Of a stretch of 64,000 bases of DNA, positions 1 to 11,704 are shown in pieces (the stretch's first letter is position 1; every line of letters begins with the position of its first letter). The notes beneath the pieces are model-generated. The model saw only the letters and a program-made list of their open reading frames with translations, did no database searches and was not told the DNA's origin. This DNA is from Argentina anserina. Its lineage: Eukaryota; Streptophyta; Magnoliopsida; Rosales; Rosaceae. Where the stretch lies: assembly GCF_933775445.1 (NCBI RefSeq), contig NC_065872.1:3658001-3722000 (forward strand). Reading direction: 5' to 3'. A program made the translations under genes and the position numbers.

Positions 1-358
1 CCCTCTTGCTACCAAGGGAACTAATAATGAAAAAAGTGACCAACAGCATTCTGCAGAGCTTTCGATTTTCCCTTCTCACCCGTGGAACACCTAGGCAGTG
101 CCCATGCTGGAATGCGCAGCAATGAGCGCAGATGACTAATCTCATGAAGCAATCATTCCCTAAATTTTGCAAGGAAATGGAAGAATTTAGAGATTGATGT
201 ACACTGAAAGCTGATTTACATGGTGACGCACACTGAAAGCAGTTTTACAATTGCAACAATATGAGCTTAATATGGAAAAGGTAGTAAGTTTTGTCTTCCA
301 AGTTCAGATTTAGTCCAGGATTTGGAGTTAGCTCGAGGATTGAACATACCAGATAGGT

Positions 359-3300
359 TTAGAAGGTTGCAAGTGGAGATCCTGCTTCCGTGAAGTAAGC
401 GGACAGATCAATGTTCAAGTCGTCATACATGCTGATGAAAGGATGCTCCTGAAGTCGCAAACAAAAAAAAAACAGTAAGAAAACCACACCAAAAAATAAT
501 GAAAGCGTTTACAATATCCTACTAACTTTTACAGTAAACACTAAAAGAAGGATTTCATAGGTCATACTAGGAGATCATGTGCTGACAGTCTTGTCTTTGG
601 ATCTTTCCGTACACTGAGAAAATGAAAACAGTTCCCAAAAGTAGAATTAGCCGCCTCAGTAAAAAAACAATAAACAAAGGTCGAAAAGATAATTTAGCCG
701 CCTCACCAACACAATACGATAACAAATCATATCAACACGAGAGATTTTAAGGAAACTCAGTTATTTTGGTCAAGGTTCCGATCACCTTTGGGATAGAAAT
801 GACAGATAAAACACATTGGAGTAAGATGAAATCCTATTTCAATAGTGCAATGCACTTGTTCTACAATGACTGCTTCTTTAAACAGATAATGACGCATGTA
901 TAAATGAATCAAAGTGGCGAACAATATAACGAGCAGATACACACCAAAACCAAAGCATCACTTACTGGAGCTCACTTAAATCTATTTGATGTTTTACACA
1001 CTTGCACCAGGTAGTTCACAATTTAAAAGATCACCAACTTTGTCTCAAAGCAGAAAAGTTAATCCTTACCATGCAGAGATAAATGAGCAGAACTCTGGAG
1101 AAAACTGATCGGAAGGTGCACAAGGTGGTGGCAAATCAACAACAGCGCTCATAAGCTCAAAAAAGTTTTCCCATCCTTCACTTTGATCTGGTGGTGTATA
1201 TGGGAATTTACCTGTTGCACACTCCAGTAGTACTAAGCCCAAGCTCCAAATGTCACTTTTGTAGCTATAGCTGTGACCTTGTATTCTCTCTGGCTACAAA
1301 ACAAAGTTAATATATACAGTTAGTTCCTTATGAAGCATGAAAATGCTTACAACCAAGGAGAGCACAAGATGTTTATTTTTTTGAAAGGGAGCATAAGATG
1401 TTTATTATAGCAAAATAATTTAAATTACTCACCGACATATAGTTGTAGGTGCCAACAAAAGTATTTGCCTGTTCAGAGGTGTTTGCCTTTATTGCACTCA
1501 CACCAAAGTCAGTTATCTTAATTTCTCCTCTGTGATTTATTAACAAGTTTGATGGTTTGAAGTCCCTGTGAATTATGTGTTTTTCATGATGAAGGTACAA
1601 CAAACCGCGCAACACCTGCATCAACAAGAAAGGGAGAAAAAAAAACAATCGATGTTATCACAATGAATAACAAGTACACATAAGTTTTTTGTCAGAAGGT
1701 CTGGCACATTAATGTTACCATGTTAGGTAACTCACCTGCTTAGACATAGCAGAAATATAAGGCTCTGGAATTGATCTGACTTTTCTTAGAAGATCTGCTA
1801 AAGACCCACCATCCATGTACTCTAGGATAATTGAAATGCAACCATTTTCATAGAAGGACTGGTAACAAACAACAATATATGGACATTGTGATGATTGATT
1901 AATTTTCAATTCTTGTGCAATCTGCCTGCGAATAGACTCCTGGATATTCATTTGGATTACCTGAATGTGGAATATGCAGATGAAGTTAAGGACACTGTTA
2001 AAGAAAAGGGAACAAGGAGAAAACAGTAGATTAGGCAAAATATTTAACTGCACATTGTCAAGGTGCTCTAGACTAACAAGTGCATCCAGAAAACCAAATG
2101 CCTGTCAATAGTGTAGATTTTAATACACGTAATATACAATTAAAGAAACTGCAAGTAAACTCTATCAACTTTCAGCATGGTATAAGACAGCTCTTATAAT
2201 GTAAGTTTTGAAAATCTATAAGAACTTGAGTCAACAAAGAAGAGTACATTTCCTCATAAGAAGAGGACTCCAAGAAGCCGACAAGGGAACGCAAACTTCT
2301 TTGGGAACTACACCATAAGCTATTTGACTAGAACAATTAAAGGCAGATTATTCGAAAGTAAGGGGCACATAATATACCTTCAGCGCAAAAAACTGCCCAG
2401 TCCATTTGTGCTGAACCAATTGCACAACCCCACCATTTCCTTTACCAATGACTTTAACCACGTAGAGATCTGCTAAAAGCATTTGATTGTCTGCTGCTTG
2501 AATAGGGGCTGGCTGAACATTTCATTTCCATTTACAACAAAATCAGAAACACTTCAAAAGTTTTCTTTTGACATGAAGCTTAAGATATAAAGACTCACAA
2601 TGCACGAGCTTGAGTAACAGGTAAAACCCTTTTCTCTAATATCAATAATTTCATACTATATTGGAAACACTCAGTGTAATGCACTTCCAAAACGCAATTT
2701 GAGACAAAATTTGCTGGAAAGAGAAAAATATTTGAACTTTGAGAATCTTCAAGCTTATGAATCAGAGAGTGCATAAGTAAAACCTAATAAAGTGATCTAG
2801 GATTCACATCCAAAACCAATTGGTAGTGGATAGAGTGGCCCAAACCCTTATAAACCCACAGGCTAGGTCTCAAATTCTGAATGTAGGATGTATATTCTCA
2901 ACACGCCCCCGCACGTGTGACAAATTTTAAAGCCATACATGTAAACAATATTTTGGGTCACGTGGAATTTGTGTGACCATTTAGGTTTCCCACGTGGATA
3001 TTGAAAATATACATCATACATTAGGAATTAGGACCTAACTTGTGGGTATATAAGGATTCGGGCCACTCTATCTATTGTCAATTAGTTTTGAATGTGAAAC
3101 TCATATCACTTTATCATGGGATCAAAGCAAGGAACAATCTAGATCGGAGTTTTGGAATATACATAACTATAGGATCAATTACAATCAATCTACTGCATGA
3201 TACCAGCTATTACAGAGATGTGATTATATAGATTAGTAAACACTGGAATCAGCCTTGATTTGAGCTTTGATTTGCGGCATTCAATTCCGGATTAGCAGTG

Positions 3301-3671
3301 TGAATTGATATAGTTAACAAAACCCATTATCCTAATCTCAAAAATGCTCTGAGCCAATCCAAATATCCAATTCTAAAGGATTTGCTGGAAAAAGTAAAAG
3401 CTTTGAACTTTGAAACTCTTACAACTTCAACTTCTTTATTAGAGACGATCCGAACTCCTTCCCTATTGACAAGCAGATCCCCATCCATAAAGGTACCACT
3501 TTGAGTCCTACAAACAAACCCAATCACCAAACTCAATTAGAAACACAACACAAACACATAACAGATAGAAAACATAAACGAGAGCAGAACTTACAGAAAC
3601 TTCTGGATAGAAACTTCATCAGGAGGAGGAAGAGTAAGCTTGAGCTTAGGCCCTAAGCTTCCCTTCTTCAT
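359..3671 (-). CDS. MKK2: MAP kinase kinase, group A (MKK2-like)
   Basis: Dual-specificity kinase that phosphorylates MAP kinases in stress signalling; in Arabidopsis MKK2 acts downstream of MEKK1 on MPK4 and MPK6 in cold and salt responses. I assembled eight coding exons with consensus GT-AG borders: 3671-3595, 3507-3423, 2512-2378, 1960-1736, 1615-1433, 1293-1070, 613-568 and 448-359. They join in frame to about 354 residues, close to the Arabidopsis length (about 354-363). The N-terminus starts [17 protein letters not shown] and carries a basic docking-like motif. A glycine loop GKGNGGVV (about 78-85), the ATP-site lysine in FFALK (99), the catalytic loop HRDFKPSN (190-197), DFG (210) and an activation loop with the plant S/T-x5-S/T spacing (NTSEQANTF) are all present. 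The C-terminal tail ends SPLATF, as in MKK2. Intron 2 holds a foldback MITE. The start is the first ATG giving the conserved N-terminus. Confidence 0.93.
2786..3115. mobile_element. Foldback MITE in intron 2 of MKK2
   Basis: About 330 bp bounded by long imperfect inverted arms. The left arm (about 2786-2900) reads ATAAAGTGAT, then TAGAGTGGCCC near 2833, then CTTATAAACCCACA. The reverse complement of the right arm (about 3000-3115) reads ATAAAGTGAT, then TAGAGTGGCCC, then CTTATATACCCACA. Arms exceed 100 bp with roughly 80% identity by eye. The short unpaired centre contains ACACGCCCCCGCACGTGTG. There is no coding capacity, so it is non-autonomous. I could not fix the target-site duplication, so the superfamily is open. 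Confidence 0.75.
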
Positions 3672-4835
3672 GATGATGATTGTTGGGTTTTGCTCGATCA
3701 GCCCTTCGAAGTAGTTCAACTAGAGCTCCTCTTTTATGGTTTTGCTGTTGCTCGCTCTTGGTCCACAGTCGAAAGGTAGAGTCTTTGGGATTTAAGTATT
3801 TAGCAATTTGATTAATTTAAAGTAATTAGAAGTGGGACCTGACCAGTTGGACTAGTACTAGTGTTTGATGGAATTTGGAGAACAAACTTTGAGGAAGACT
3901 ACTCAACCTTCTCAGAAAACTGCAGGAAGAAGATGGCATCGTTGACATCTCCCTAATTCACTTTTATATAACCCCTATCTCACATTTTCTTCCTATTTGA
4001 CCAATATTCATTGTATTTCTAGAACAAAAAGGCAAGAAAGATCAAAGCACGTGTGAGTAAGAATGGGAAGCAAAGGAGAAATTGCCCTGCAATATTTCAT
4101 CAATAGTCTAGTAGATGGTGAGAGCCTTAAAGGTCTTCTTCCACGCATGTTATTCATATAGCTCAAATTGATGAGAATATGCAAATCAAATGTGGCAAGT
4201 TTCTTTTACATCAAATATGGCATGTGATTGAGTAATAAAAAATTTAGAATGTGATATTCTTCATAACATAATGTAACTCGTGTTTATTATGTTTTGATTC
4301 TTATATGCGAATCAGTGATAAATTATCAGAAAAAAACAATCTAATGTTTTCACCGCGAGGAAAGCAAGAGTAAATAAGTGCCCTCCAGTCTCCACTACTA
4401 TATATGGACCTACAGGTTATTGTCTTGTTTCTTCATTACTTCTGCTAATAATTGAATGTAAGAAGAGAAAGAAAGCTGCTGTTGTAACTTGTAACTATTA
4501 CTATGGCGGCCATAATCATAGTTTAGTATGGCCACCACAGCCCCACTACCAGACACAGTCTTTTAATTGCCTCAATTTCTGGTAACCCTGATATTGGGGA
4601 TCCAACTCATATAAGCGTCCGGATATCATCTTCTCATGTCGGCAGATATGAAGGTCATAATTATCAATGATGGAACCTCATGCACTTTCATCTGACATCA
4701 TGTACAGTCACCACTTTCAAGAAACACACCGATCTACGGTCATCTATTTTTTAATTATTTTCAATATTTTTTTTTTTAGGACCATTTAAATACATATTTT
4801 AATGATATTTTAATTTTTATATACTATATAAAAAA
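3672..4835. other. Upstream region of MKK2; no gene seen
   Basis: This holds the 5' leader and promoter of the minus-strand kinase gene, followed by AT-rich DNA. I see no coding region with plant-like exons and no clear repeat until the relic that starts near 4836. Confidence 0.5.
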
Positions 4836-4922
4836 AACAAACCGTTTAGGCCCCGACTAGTCCTCCCGGCGCTAGTCTCCGGCAATTCGTCCGACTAGCG
4901 TTTAACGTTTTTTAAAACCTTG
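4836..4922. mobile_element. Relic of a short GC-rich repeat ending in TTTTTTAAAACCTT
   Basis: A GC-rich island in AT-rich DNA with GGCCCCGACTAG, GGCGCTAGTCTCCGG and CGACTAGCGTTT, ending TTTTTTAAAACCTTG. It resembles the element at 23321-23463, which ends CTAGCGTTTTTTAGAACCTTG. I read both as decayed copies of one short repeat family common in plant genomes. The left end is not clear here. Confidence 0.45.
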
Positions 4923-5540
4923 ATGCTGCCTCTAGTGTTTTTGGGAGAATGGTGAGGAGGAATGTTGTATCCTGGAACAGTTTGATTTCGGGGTATGCTT
5001 TAATGGGAGAGGTGAACTTGGGATCAGCTTATTTGAGGAGATAATGAATACGGATAAGAAACCGAATGATGTGACGCTTGTAGGGGCGTTAACATGCTGC
5101 GCGCATGCAGGGTTGGCCGAGAAGGCAAGGATCAAGACGCACGGAATTGAGCCTAAACTAGAGCACTATGGGTGCATGGTTGATGCTCTTGGCAGAAGTG
5201 GATGTCTGGAGGAGGCTCATGACTCGATCAAAGAGCATGCCAATGCAGCCAAATGTTGCCTTATGGGGTGCATTGCTTGGTGCTTGCTCTACTCACGGTG
5301 ATGCAAAGCTCGCGGAACTTGCAGCTAAGGAGCTAAGTGATGTTGAACCGTGGAACTCTGGGAATTACGTGCTGTTGTCCAATATTTACGCCGAAGAAGG
5401 CCGGTGGGGTGAAGGTGAGTGTCAGAGAGCTGATGAAGGAAAACTGCATCACAAAAGCACCTGGCCAGAGTGCTATAGGGAAGCCATAAACGTGCACTAC
5501 AGTGAGGAAGACCAAAGATATAGACTTCAGAAAACCTGAT
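4920..5540 (+). pseudogene. Truncated, frameshifted PLS-type PPR gene fragment
   Basis: This encodes pieces of the C-terminal half of a plant pentatricopeptide repeat protein, the organelle RNA-binding family. Recognisable blocks are RRNVVSWNSLISGYA (from about 4952), a block with KPNDVTLVGALTCCAHAGL (from about 5062), HYGCMVDALGRSGCLEEA (from about 5164), and the E-motif part with NVALWGALLGACSTHGDAKL and NSGNYVLLSNIYAEEGRW (to about 5405). Successive blocks are in different reading frames, with shifts near 5028, 5230 and after 5405, and there is no start codon or upstream PPR array. The left edge abuts the short repeat relic. I conclude it is a dead fragment, possibly moved or cut by a transposon. 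Confidence 0.8.
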
Positions 5541-5866
5541 TCAGGTCATATTATTCTACTTATCCCCTTACTATTCCCCCAGATAATCGGCTATAGTACA
5601 TTATATGAGGAAGTCTTGGTATCATTGTTAACAACAAGCATATATGCTTTTAGTTGAAATACTAAATAACAGATAAAATCACCCCAAAACAGAACAAGTA
5701 TAATTCATATTGCTGTCTTCAAAAACTTACAATCACATTGTTGTTTACATCACTGTTCTAAAATGTATACATTCTGCAAGCCACATCAATATTCCCAGAG
5801 ATTTAGATTCACTGTTATTGCTACAAACCAAACTGCAAACTCTGTAATTGTAATCAATATGATCCC

Positions 5867-7399
5867 TCATGCTTCTTTAATGTTTAAGGTGAACTTCGCT
5901 AGCATCTCAGGAACACCAGATATAATAGGTCCATACGTCTACAGGCATGAAACAATCAAAAACAGTCACCACTAGACAGATGAATCTTCATTACTCATAA
6001 AGAAGACAGTTATGAACTTCGCAGATTTACCTCGCGATTTTTGTTGATCTGGCACAATGGAATAGCCAGCAATTTTAGGTTTTTCGGAACAATGAACTTC
6101 CGACTTTCCGGCAACTTTACAAGATAGAGTTTTGTGCACTCCTGCATAATGACACAGCACAAGACCTTATGCTTCTTGGAAACCCAGTTGAGGCAGAGTC
6201 ACAAATGCTGTTCATACACTTTCTTCTATTGTTTGGTTCATATATTCAACCATAGCACAGTTTATTAACTATGCATACATGATTAGCTTATAAGAGCTGG
6301 GACTTGGGAGTGTATCTATCACCTTAATATCTATTACTTAGTGATACAATACTGTGATAGAAGATTGTGTAATGTAGGATACTAGCACTACTCACACGAT
6401 AAAACACTAAAACCAAACTAGCTACCTTTGGGTTTCTCACTGAAGACGGCAAGTCCATACATGGCGATGTTTCAAAGTCTGGACTCCACATTACACCAAG
6501 GCATTCACCCACCTAAACATTGAACCAATTATTCATTATCAACCTTTCAATGAAAATTCCACATTACCAATGTCCAAATTTCAACACAATGTACTGCACC
6601 TCCCAAGCAATCCCATCAGCATTAGTATTGACACAAAGCTTCCTTGACAGTTTTCGCTTCAAACCATCAACCTCTGAAAGTTAAAAGAAATCCTGATTTT
6701 AGACCTTGACCAAAAAAAAAATCCTGATTTAGACAAAAACGCCTTTGCAGAACTATATTCTTGGAGTTCTACAAGAAGATGATTCTACCTGATTCCCCAG
6801 GTCTTAAGCGACCTCCAGGAAGCTTAAAACAACAATTCCTTACTTGCAAGAGCAGTATATGAGGATGTTTGAACAACTCGACCTGAGTCAAAAGTCAATT
6901 TCAAATTTCAAACAAGTATTTACCATCCAAGAAATTACTATTCTTGTAAATCCAAAATCAATTTTATGGTGTCTTATCCCCATTAAACTGTCAGACAGTT
7001 GAAACTTCATAATAAGTAAATGAGGACAGAGAACCAACCAAAATAACTGCTTCTACACAAGTCCTCAATCCATAAGTAGCATAGCTACCATATCAAACAG
7101 AAGAAAAGTTAACATTCTGAATATCTGAAGCAAACCAAGTACAGGTAGATGAAAACAAGAGGAACCCAATTGAGGAAAAAATAAAAACAAAGAAAGAAAC
7201 AAAGAAAGAGTTACTTGGAGTTCAATCTCTGAACACGATCAGCTAAAGTCTCATCCTTGAGCGGAATGGCTTCCTTGGATCCAAAGTAGTAGCAACTGAG
7301 AGGGTATATGTCCAGTTGACGGCTTTGATCGTCGTTCTGATTATGATCAACACCGTTACTGTCTGACACGCATACAGAAACCCCTGCTTCTTCCCCCAT
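5867..7399 (-). CDS. CFIS1: Cleavage factor I 25 kDa subunit (CFIm25/NUDT21-like)
   Basis: Small subunit of cleavage factor I, which binds UGUA elements in pre-mRNA in the nucleus and steers poly(A) site choice. Seven exons join in frame: 7399-7215, 7084-7039, 6882-6789, 6673-6600, 6512-6426, 6141-6031 and 5938-5867, giving about 222 residues, normal for plants. Family motifs are YPLSCYYFGSKEA near residue 37, GLRTCVEAV near 66, the Nudix-fold stretch FKLPGGRLRPGES near 96, WEVGECLG near 131, ECTKLYLVKLP near 160 and TYGPI at the C-terminus. The Nudix box lacks the catalytic glutamates (RKLSRK in place of REUxEE), as is known for CFIm25, so it should bind rather than hydrolyse. The segment after DFETS is more divergent than the rest. 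The start ATG begins MGEEAG, shared with plant homologues. Confidence 0.92.
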
Positions 7400-9283
7400 C
7401 TTCAAGTTTCGTGAAGCTCCCAACCTGGAGACAGACCAGACCACAGAGACAGAAAGATCGAGCAGAGAAAATATATAATAGGGGAAAGAAGAACGCAGTT
7501 AGAAGTATAGGTGGGACTGGGATACGTGGCTTTGTGTCCCAACGGGCGTGGCTTTGTCTGATTGGCCGACTGTGTTTTTGGAACAGAGTTGTAGGGTTTA
7601 GTATTCTAGATAAGAGTGAGCATATAACGTTTCGGTTCGGTGTTTAATCTAAACTAATCACTTAATTGGTTTTACTGAATCGAATTAATCTGAATTTAAA
7701 TAATTAATTTAATCGAAATTCGTTTCGATTTCAGTTCACACGTCATATGTAATTATTTTTTAATTTTTTAAGAGTTGAGATTTAAACTCCTACCCAAAGA
7801 TGATGTCACAAATCATTACATCACACGCATTTACACGCACTTCTTATTAATAACTATGTAAAGATTATATTTATTCTCATTTTAATATATATTTTCAATA
7901 ATACATCAAATATCAATGTTAGGATTCAAACTTCTGACCTATAATATAACAACCATGCACTCTACCAACTGTGCTAGACAACCTTCTATGTTATGTTTTG
8001 TTAATTTTTGTACTAATATCCATTATTTATTATTTTTTAAATCATTAAATTCGGTCGGTTCGATTTTAAATCGGTAAACCATTTTCCAACCGTTTTAGTT
8101 CGATTTTTTTTCATTTTCTAAACTACACATCTTTAATTCGGTTATCCGGACCATATTTTCGATTTAATTGGTTTTTCTTTTTAATTCGGTTTATGCCGAC
8201 CCATAATTCTAGAGAGACCTAGATATGATAATAGTGAGTAAGATGATCGGTCAATATATGGGCCTCATTTGCTTGTTTTACAATTCTACATGGCCCAATT
8301 GTAGACTTTTCAGATTAAGTTGATGCATGGTGTTTAAAGATAACTATTAAGTTCTTGCTAGGCTAGTCCGAGTTAAGAGAGTTTTGAAGAACTATGAGAG
8401 GCAAGTGAATTTGACAATTGTAATCTAAATTGAAACTAGCAATCGGGTGATTAGAGCCGAGTCATTAACTATCTCACAAATCATTTTGTTGATTATGAAT
8501 ACTCTCACTATGTAATATAAATTCTCATTGATGAGTATGAGATGGTTCATTTTTACAAATATGATGATAGAAATGTTGTTGATGTTCTACTAGATTAATT
8601 CTTCTCATCAATTGTAAGATTACTACGAAATGTATGGACTCAATAATTACAATGCAGGAATCATCTATAATTTGACTTTCCAGTGCTATGGTTATACAAC
8701 TTGATCATTTAGTTTAGACCACCAGCTATGAAGTTGCAAGCTTCGAATATGAAGAGGAGGAGAAAGCTTAAGCTACCTTGCAAGTTAAGTAACTTGAAGA
8801 ATTACACAAGTCTTGCTTTAAGATGAGAAAGTTTGCAGTTAAGAGCTTTAAGGCAGTTGCATGAATTTGTTAATCTTTCATAAAAGACAGGGAAAGATTA
8901 AGAGTTGCTAATTACTCATTACCTTCAATTTTATGCAACACCAACCAAAACCAAAAACCCAGGCCACCCACCATTACCCAAATTGGCACACTTCTTTTCC
9001 CATGGATTCAAGTTTACTACTAATGCAGTACCACTGCCTTCTAATTTTATATTTGTTCAGTGGTAGGGATAAATCATGCATATACAGTGGTTGAAATGTC
9101 CTAAATCCATCTATTTTCATAGAGAAAAATATATAAGAAAATAAAGCAATATAATTGTATGTTCTTTATAACTCGTAAACAAATGAACTGAATAAAAACC
9201 ACACTTGTTCAATCATGGATTCATAACCTCCGTGATACTGAGAAGCCTCTGGTTGTCCAGAAACAAAAAATGTAGGAATAAAA
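7400..9283. other. Intergenic DNA with AT-rich repeats; no gene seen
   Basis: The first part is the CFIm25 promoter. From about 7630 to 8215 there is a low-complexity, repeat-like stretch rich in TTCGGTTCGG and AATCGAATTAAT motifs, with further CGGT-rich motifs near 8050-8205. This looks like a decayed transposon, but I could not define ends. The remainder is AT-rich and I see no coding exons. Confidence 0.4.
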
Positions 9284-9356
9284 TTCCGTTGCCGGGACTT
9301 GAACCCGGGTCTTTCGGGTGAGAGCCGAATATCCTGACCAACTAGACTACAACGGA
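9284..9356 (-). tRNA. trnE-CUC: tRNA-Glu (anticodon CTC)
   Basis: Read on the minus strand, the 73-base unit starts TCCGTTG and ends CAACGGA plus discriminator A, giving a fully paired 7-bp acceptor stem. The A box region is TAGTCTAGTTGG, the anticodon loop is CTCTCAC flanked by TCGG and CCGA, and the B box is GGGTTCAAGTCCC, forming the T arm. No intron is present. A run TTTT follows directly, a normal Pol III terminator. The sequence matches the usual nuclear plant tRNA-Glu pattern. Confidence 0.95.
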
Positions 9357-10654
9357 TTTGACAACCTCTATTTGCCGAGTGAGTTTATATCTAGATAGCA
9401 AATAAGTACTAATTGCCGGCATAAGGCGGCCGAGTCGCTAACCAATACGAGTCCATCAAAGGGCTATATTGTCTTCTAAATCGCTGAACCAATCATGTTC
9501 GATGAATCCGCCACCTACCATTCTGCCTATAATTTAAACAACTACCGAAAATTAATTATTTCGTACGAGGCGAAATAATACAAAACGTACGAGATAAATA
9601 TGTTATAAATTCATATATTATTATTCTTTTTCTCATTAAAAAAGAGAGAGAAAGAGACAGAGAAGAAGAGAGTCAATTCGCTTGAGCTATCAGTGGTTTA
9701 ATGTTGAAGGAAGCCTTTGCCTGACATGTAGTAGACCCCCTTTCATCTACCCCAAGACTTCTTTCTTTGCGTCTTCTACTTTGATCTCTGTACAAACCTC
9801 ACAGGTAAAGCTCATCCATCTCTTTCATTTGATTGAGCTCTAATTCTTATTTTTCATGATTCCCGTTGTTCTGGGAATTGTGGAATGCGACTATGTGAAT
9901 AAAGATTAGTGCTTTTGGTATAGTCGTGCTTGATTCTTGTTGGGTATTTATCAATTTGACCTGCTAAGGTTTTGTTTGATTAAGCTTACTTGCAAGTGTT
10001 GAATGATTTATGAACTCAATTGGGATTGTGCTGGAAATGCCTTGGTTTGATTTGGAATTGTGGGAAGGTTTTATTCAATGCAGAGATACATGTGATGTAG
10101 AATACAAAGAATGAAACTTTTTGAGGACCCAAGAATTTATTTGATTGATCAATGATCACAGCTTTTTGAAGAACCAAGAATCAAAATTCTGATCCCCTCA
10201 TTCATAATTTGTGTTATTTTTCTCATCTTGGCAATGCAAATGGGTTTATCTGCAGTCTGCTTCAATTCGTTAAGGATGAATTTGATTCTAAATCGTTTCT
10301 GACATAGTAAATCGAGGGGGTTTTAAGTCATTAAGAATTGCAAAGTGATAGTTTAATCTTCAAACTTTTTTTCTGTTGTTTCTGGCCAATCTGAAAGTTC
10401 AGTAGAGATAAAATGATAAATGGTTTCTCTCAAATCATGATCTGAATTGAATCTACAATTCTGTGGTACAGGTATATTGAGGTGTGTCACTAAAAGTCAG
10501 GACTTCTGACTCTACAAGTTCATCCGCTCAAGCAAATATGGATCAAAGTACTCAACCTTATTTTCATTATTTGGGCCTGCACATCAGTATATAATGTTTA
10601 TTATTTGAACAAATATAATGAGTCTCATAGGTTCATCTTTATACTAACTCTGAT

Positions 10655-11704
10655 ATGGAATTTACTGCTGCCGCAGAAGGTTCGTCAGAAGATTTAAGAA
10701 CTGATGTTGAGTTGGTGAGATCATCCTCTGAAAAGCAACTTTTGAGGCCTTCAGCTCGATACTATTCAGTATTTAAAGGTATGCATATTGTTGTATGGGA
10801 TCGTTTGGGGGCAAATGACAGTTATCAGTCTTCCTCTCGTTTTTATCTCTTTCTTTCTTGAGCCTTGACAAGTTGCCCTGGAATTTAGTATAACCAAGAA
10901 AGGACAATTGGTTTCATATTGTATCCTTGTACATATCAAGAGCTTAATCATGTTGTTCACACTAATAGAGGGTTACAGTGTTTTGGGTAACCCACTAAAT
11001 ACAGATCTAATGTTTGGATTTGAATGTAATTGTTAGCATGCTATGATTAATGTTTGTCCATATTCCAAAGTTAAGACATGCAAGCAGGTGGAACTAAACA
11101 AAACTCAAAAATCTGATTTGAAATATACATACGTATATGTGTAGATATAGATAAATAAATGGATATACAAGATTTTATAGAAACTGGATCTTTTATTATC
11201 AAGTGTGTATTCATTAAAGTGAGAGGTATTGTATGGTCATGGTAGGGCAAGCAACAGATGTGGATCCTGAGAAGGGAAGATACACTCTTATTAAAGATGC
11301 AGAGGACTTTCCATCAGGAATATACGAGAAACAGCTTCCATGCTTTGGCTGTGGGATAGGATGGTTTTCGTGAGTATCTTTTTATCCTGATCCCTTTTCT
11401 TTTCTTTAATTTATCCTTGTCTCATACTTAATTCTTCCATTGCAGATTTCTATTAGGCTTTGCCTTCCCATTGATGTGGTACTATGCCACAGTTCTCTAC
11501 TTTGGAAATTACTATCGCAAAGACCCCAGGGAGCGAGCTGGGCTGGCAGCCTCTGCAATCTGTGTAATTTTCTGTCTATATGTAGATATTTACATTTTAA
11601 CGTCTTGGCGTAATTAGCATAACTATGCGATTGGTTGGCTTGGTTTGCAGGCACTGGTTTGTTCTGTAGTGTTGGTGGTCATAGTACTGTTTTTGATATT
11701 CTAG
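10655..11704 (+). CDS. L18a-like small membrane protein (plant L18ae family)
   Basis: Four coding exons (10655-10778, 11246-11369, 11446-11563, 11651-11704) join in frame to about 139 residues. The C-terminal half has PCFGCGIGWF, then a hydrophobic segment FLLGFAFPLMWYYATVLYF, the linker YYRKDPRERAGL, and a final hydrophobic stretch ALVCSVVLVVIVLFLIF. This is the layout of the plant family annotated as 60S ribosomal protein L18a-like, whose members are small two-helix membrane proteins despite the name; function is mostly unknown. The N-terminal half is hydrophilic and poorly conserved. The leader appears to contain introns, since GTAAAG follows an exon-like stretch at about 9806 and an acceptor-like site lies near 10471. 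An upstream ATG at 10538 runs into a stop unless spliced, so the true N-terminus is uncertain. Confidence 0.82.

Noticed and set aside
3327..3422. Coding extension of MKK2 exon 2 into the intron
   Set aside because: A GTAAGA donor ends the exon at 3423 and the next exon restores the kinase domain in frame.
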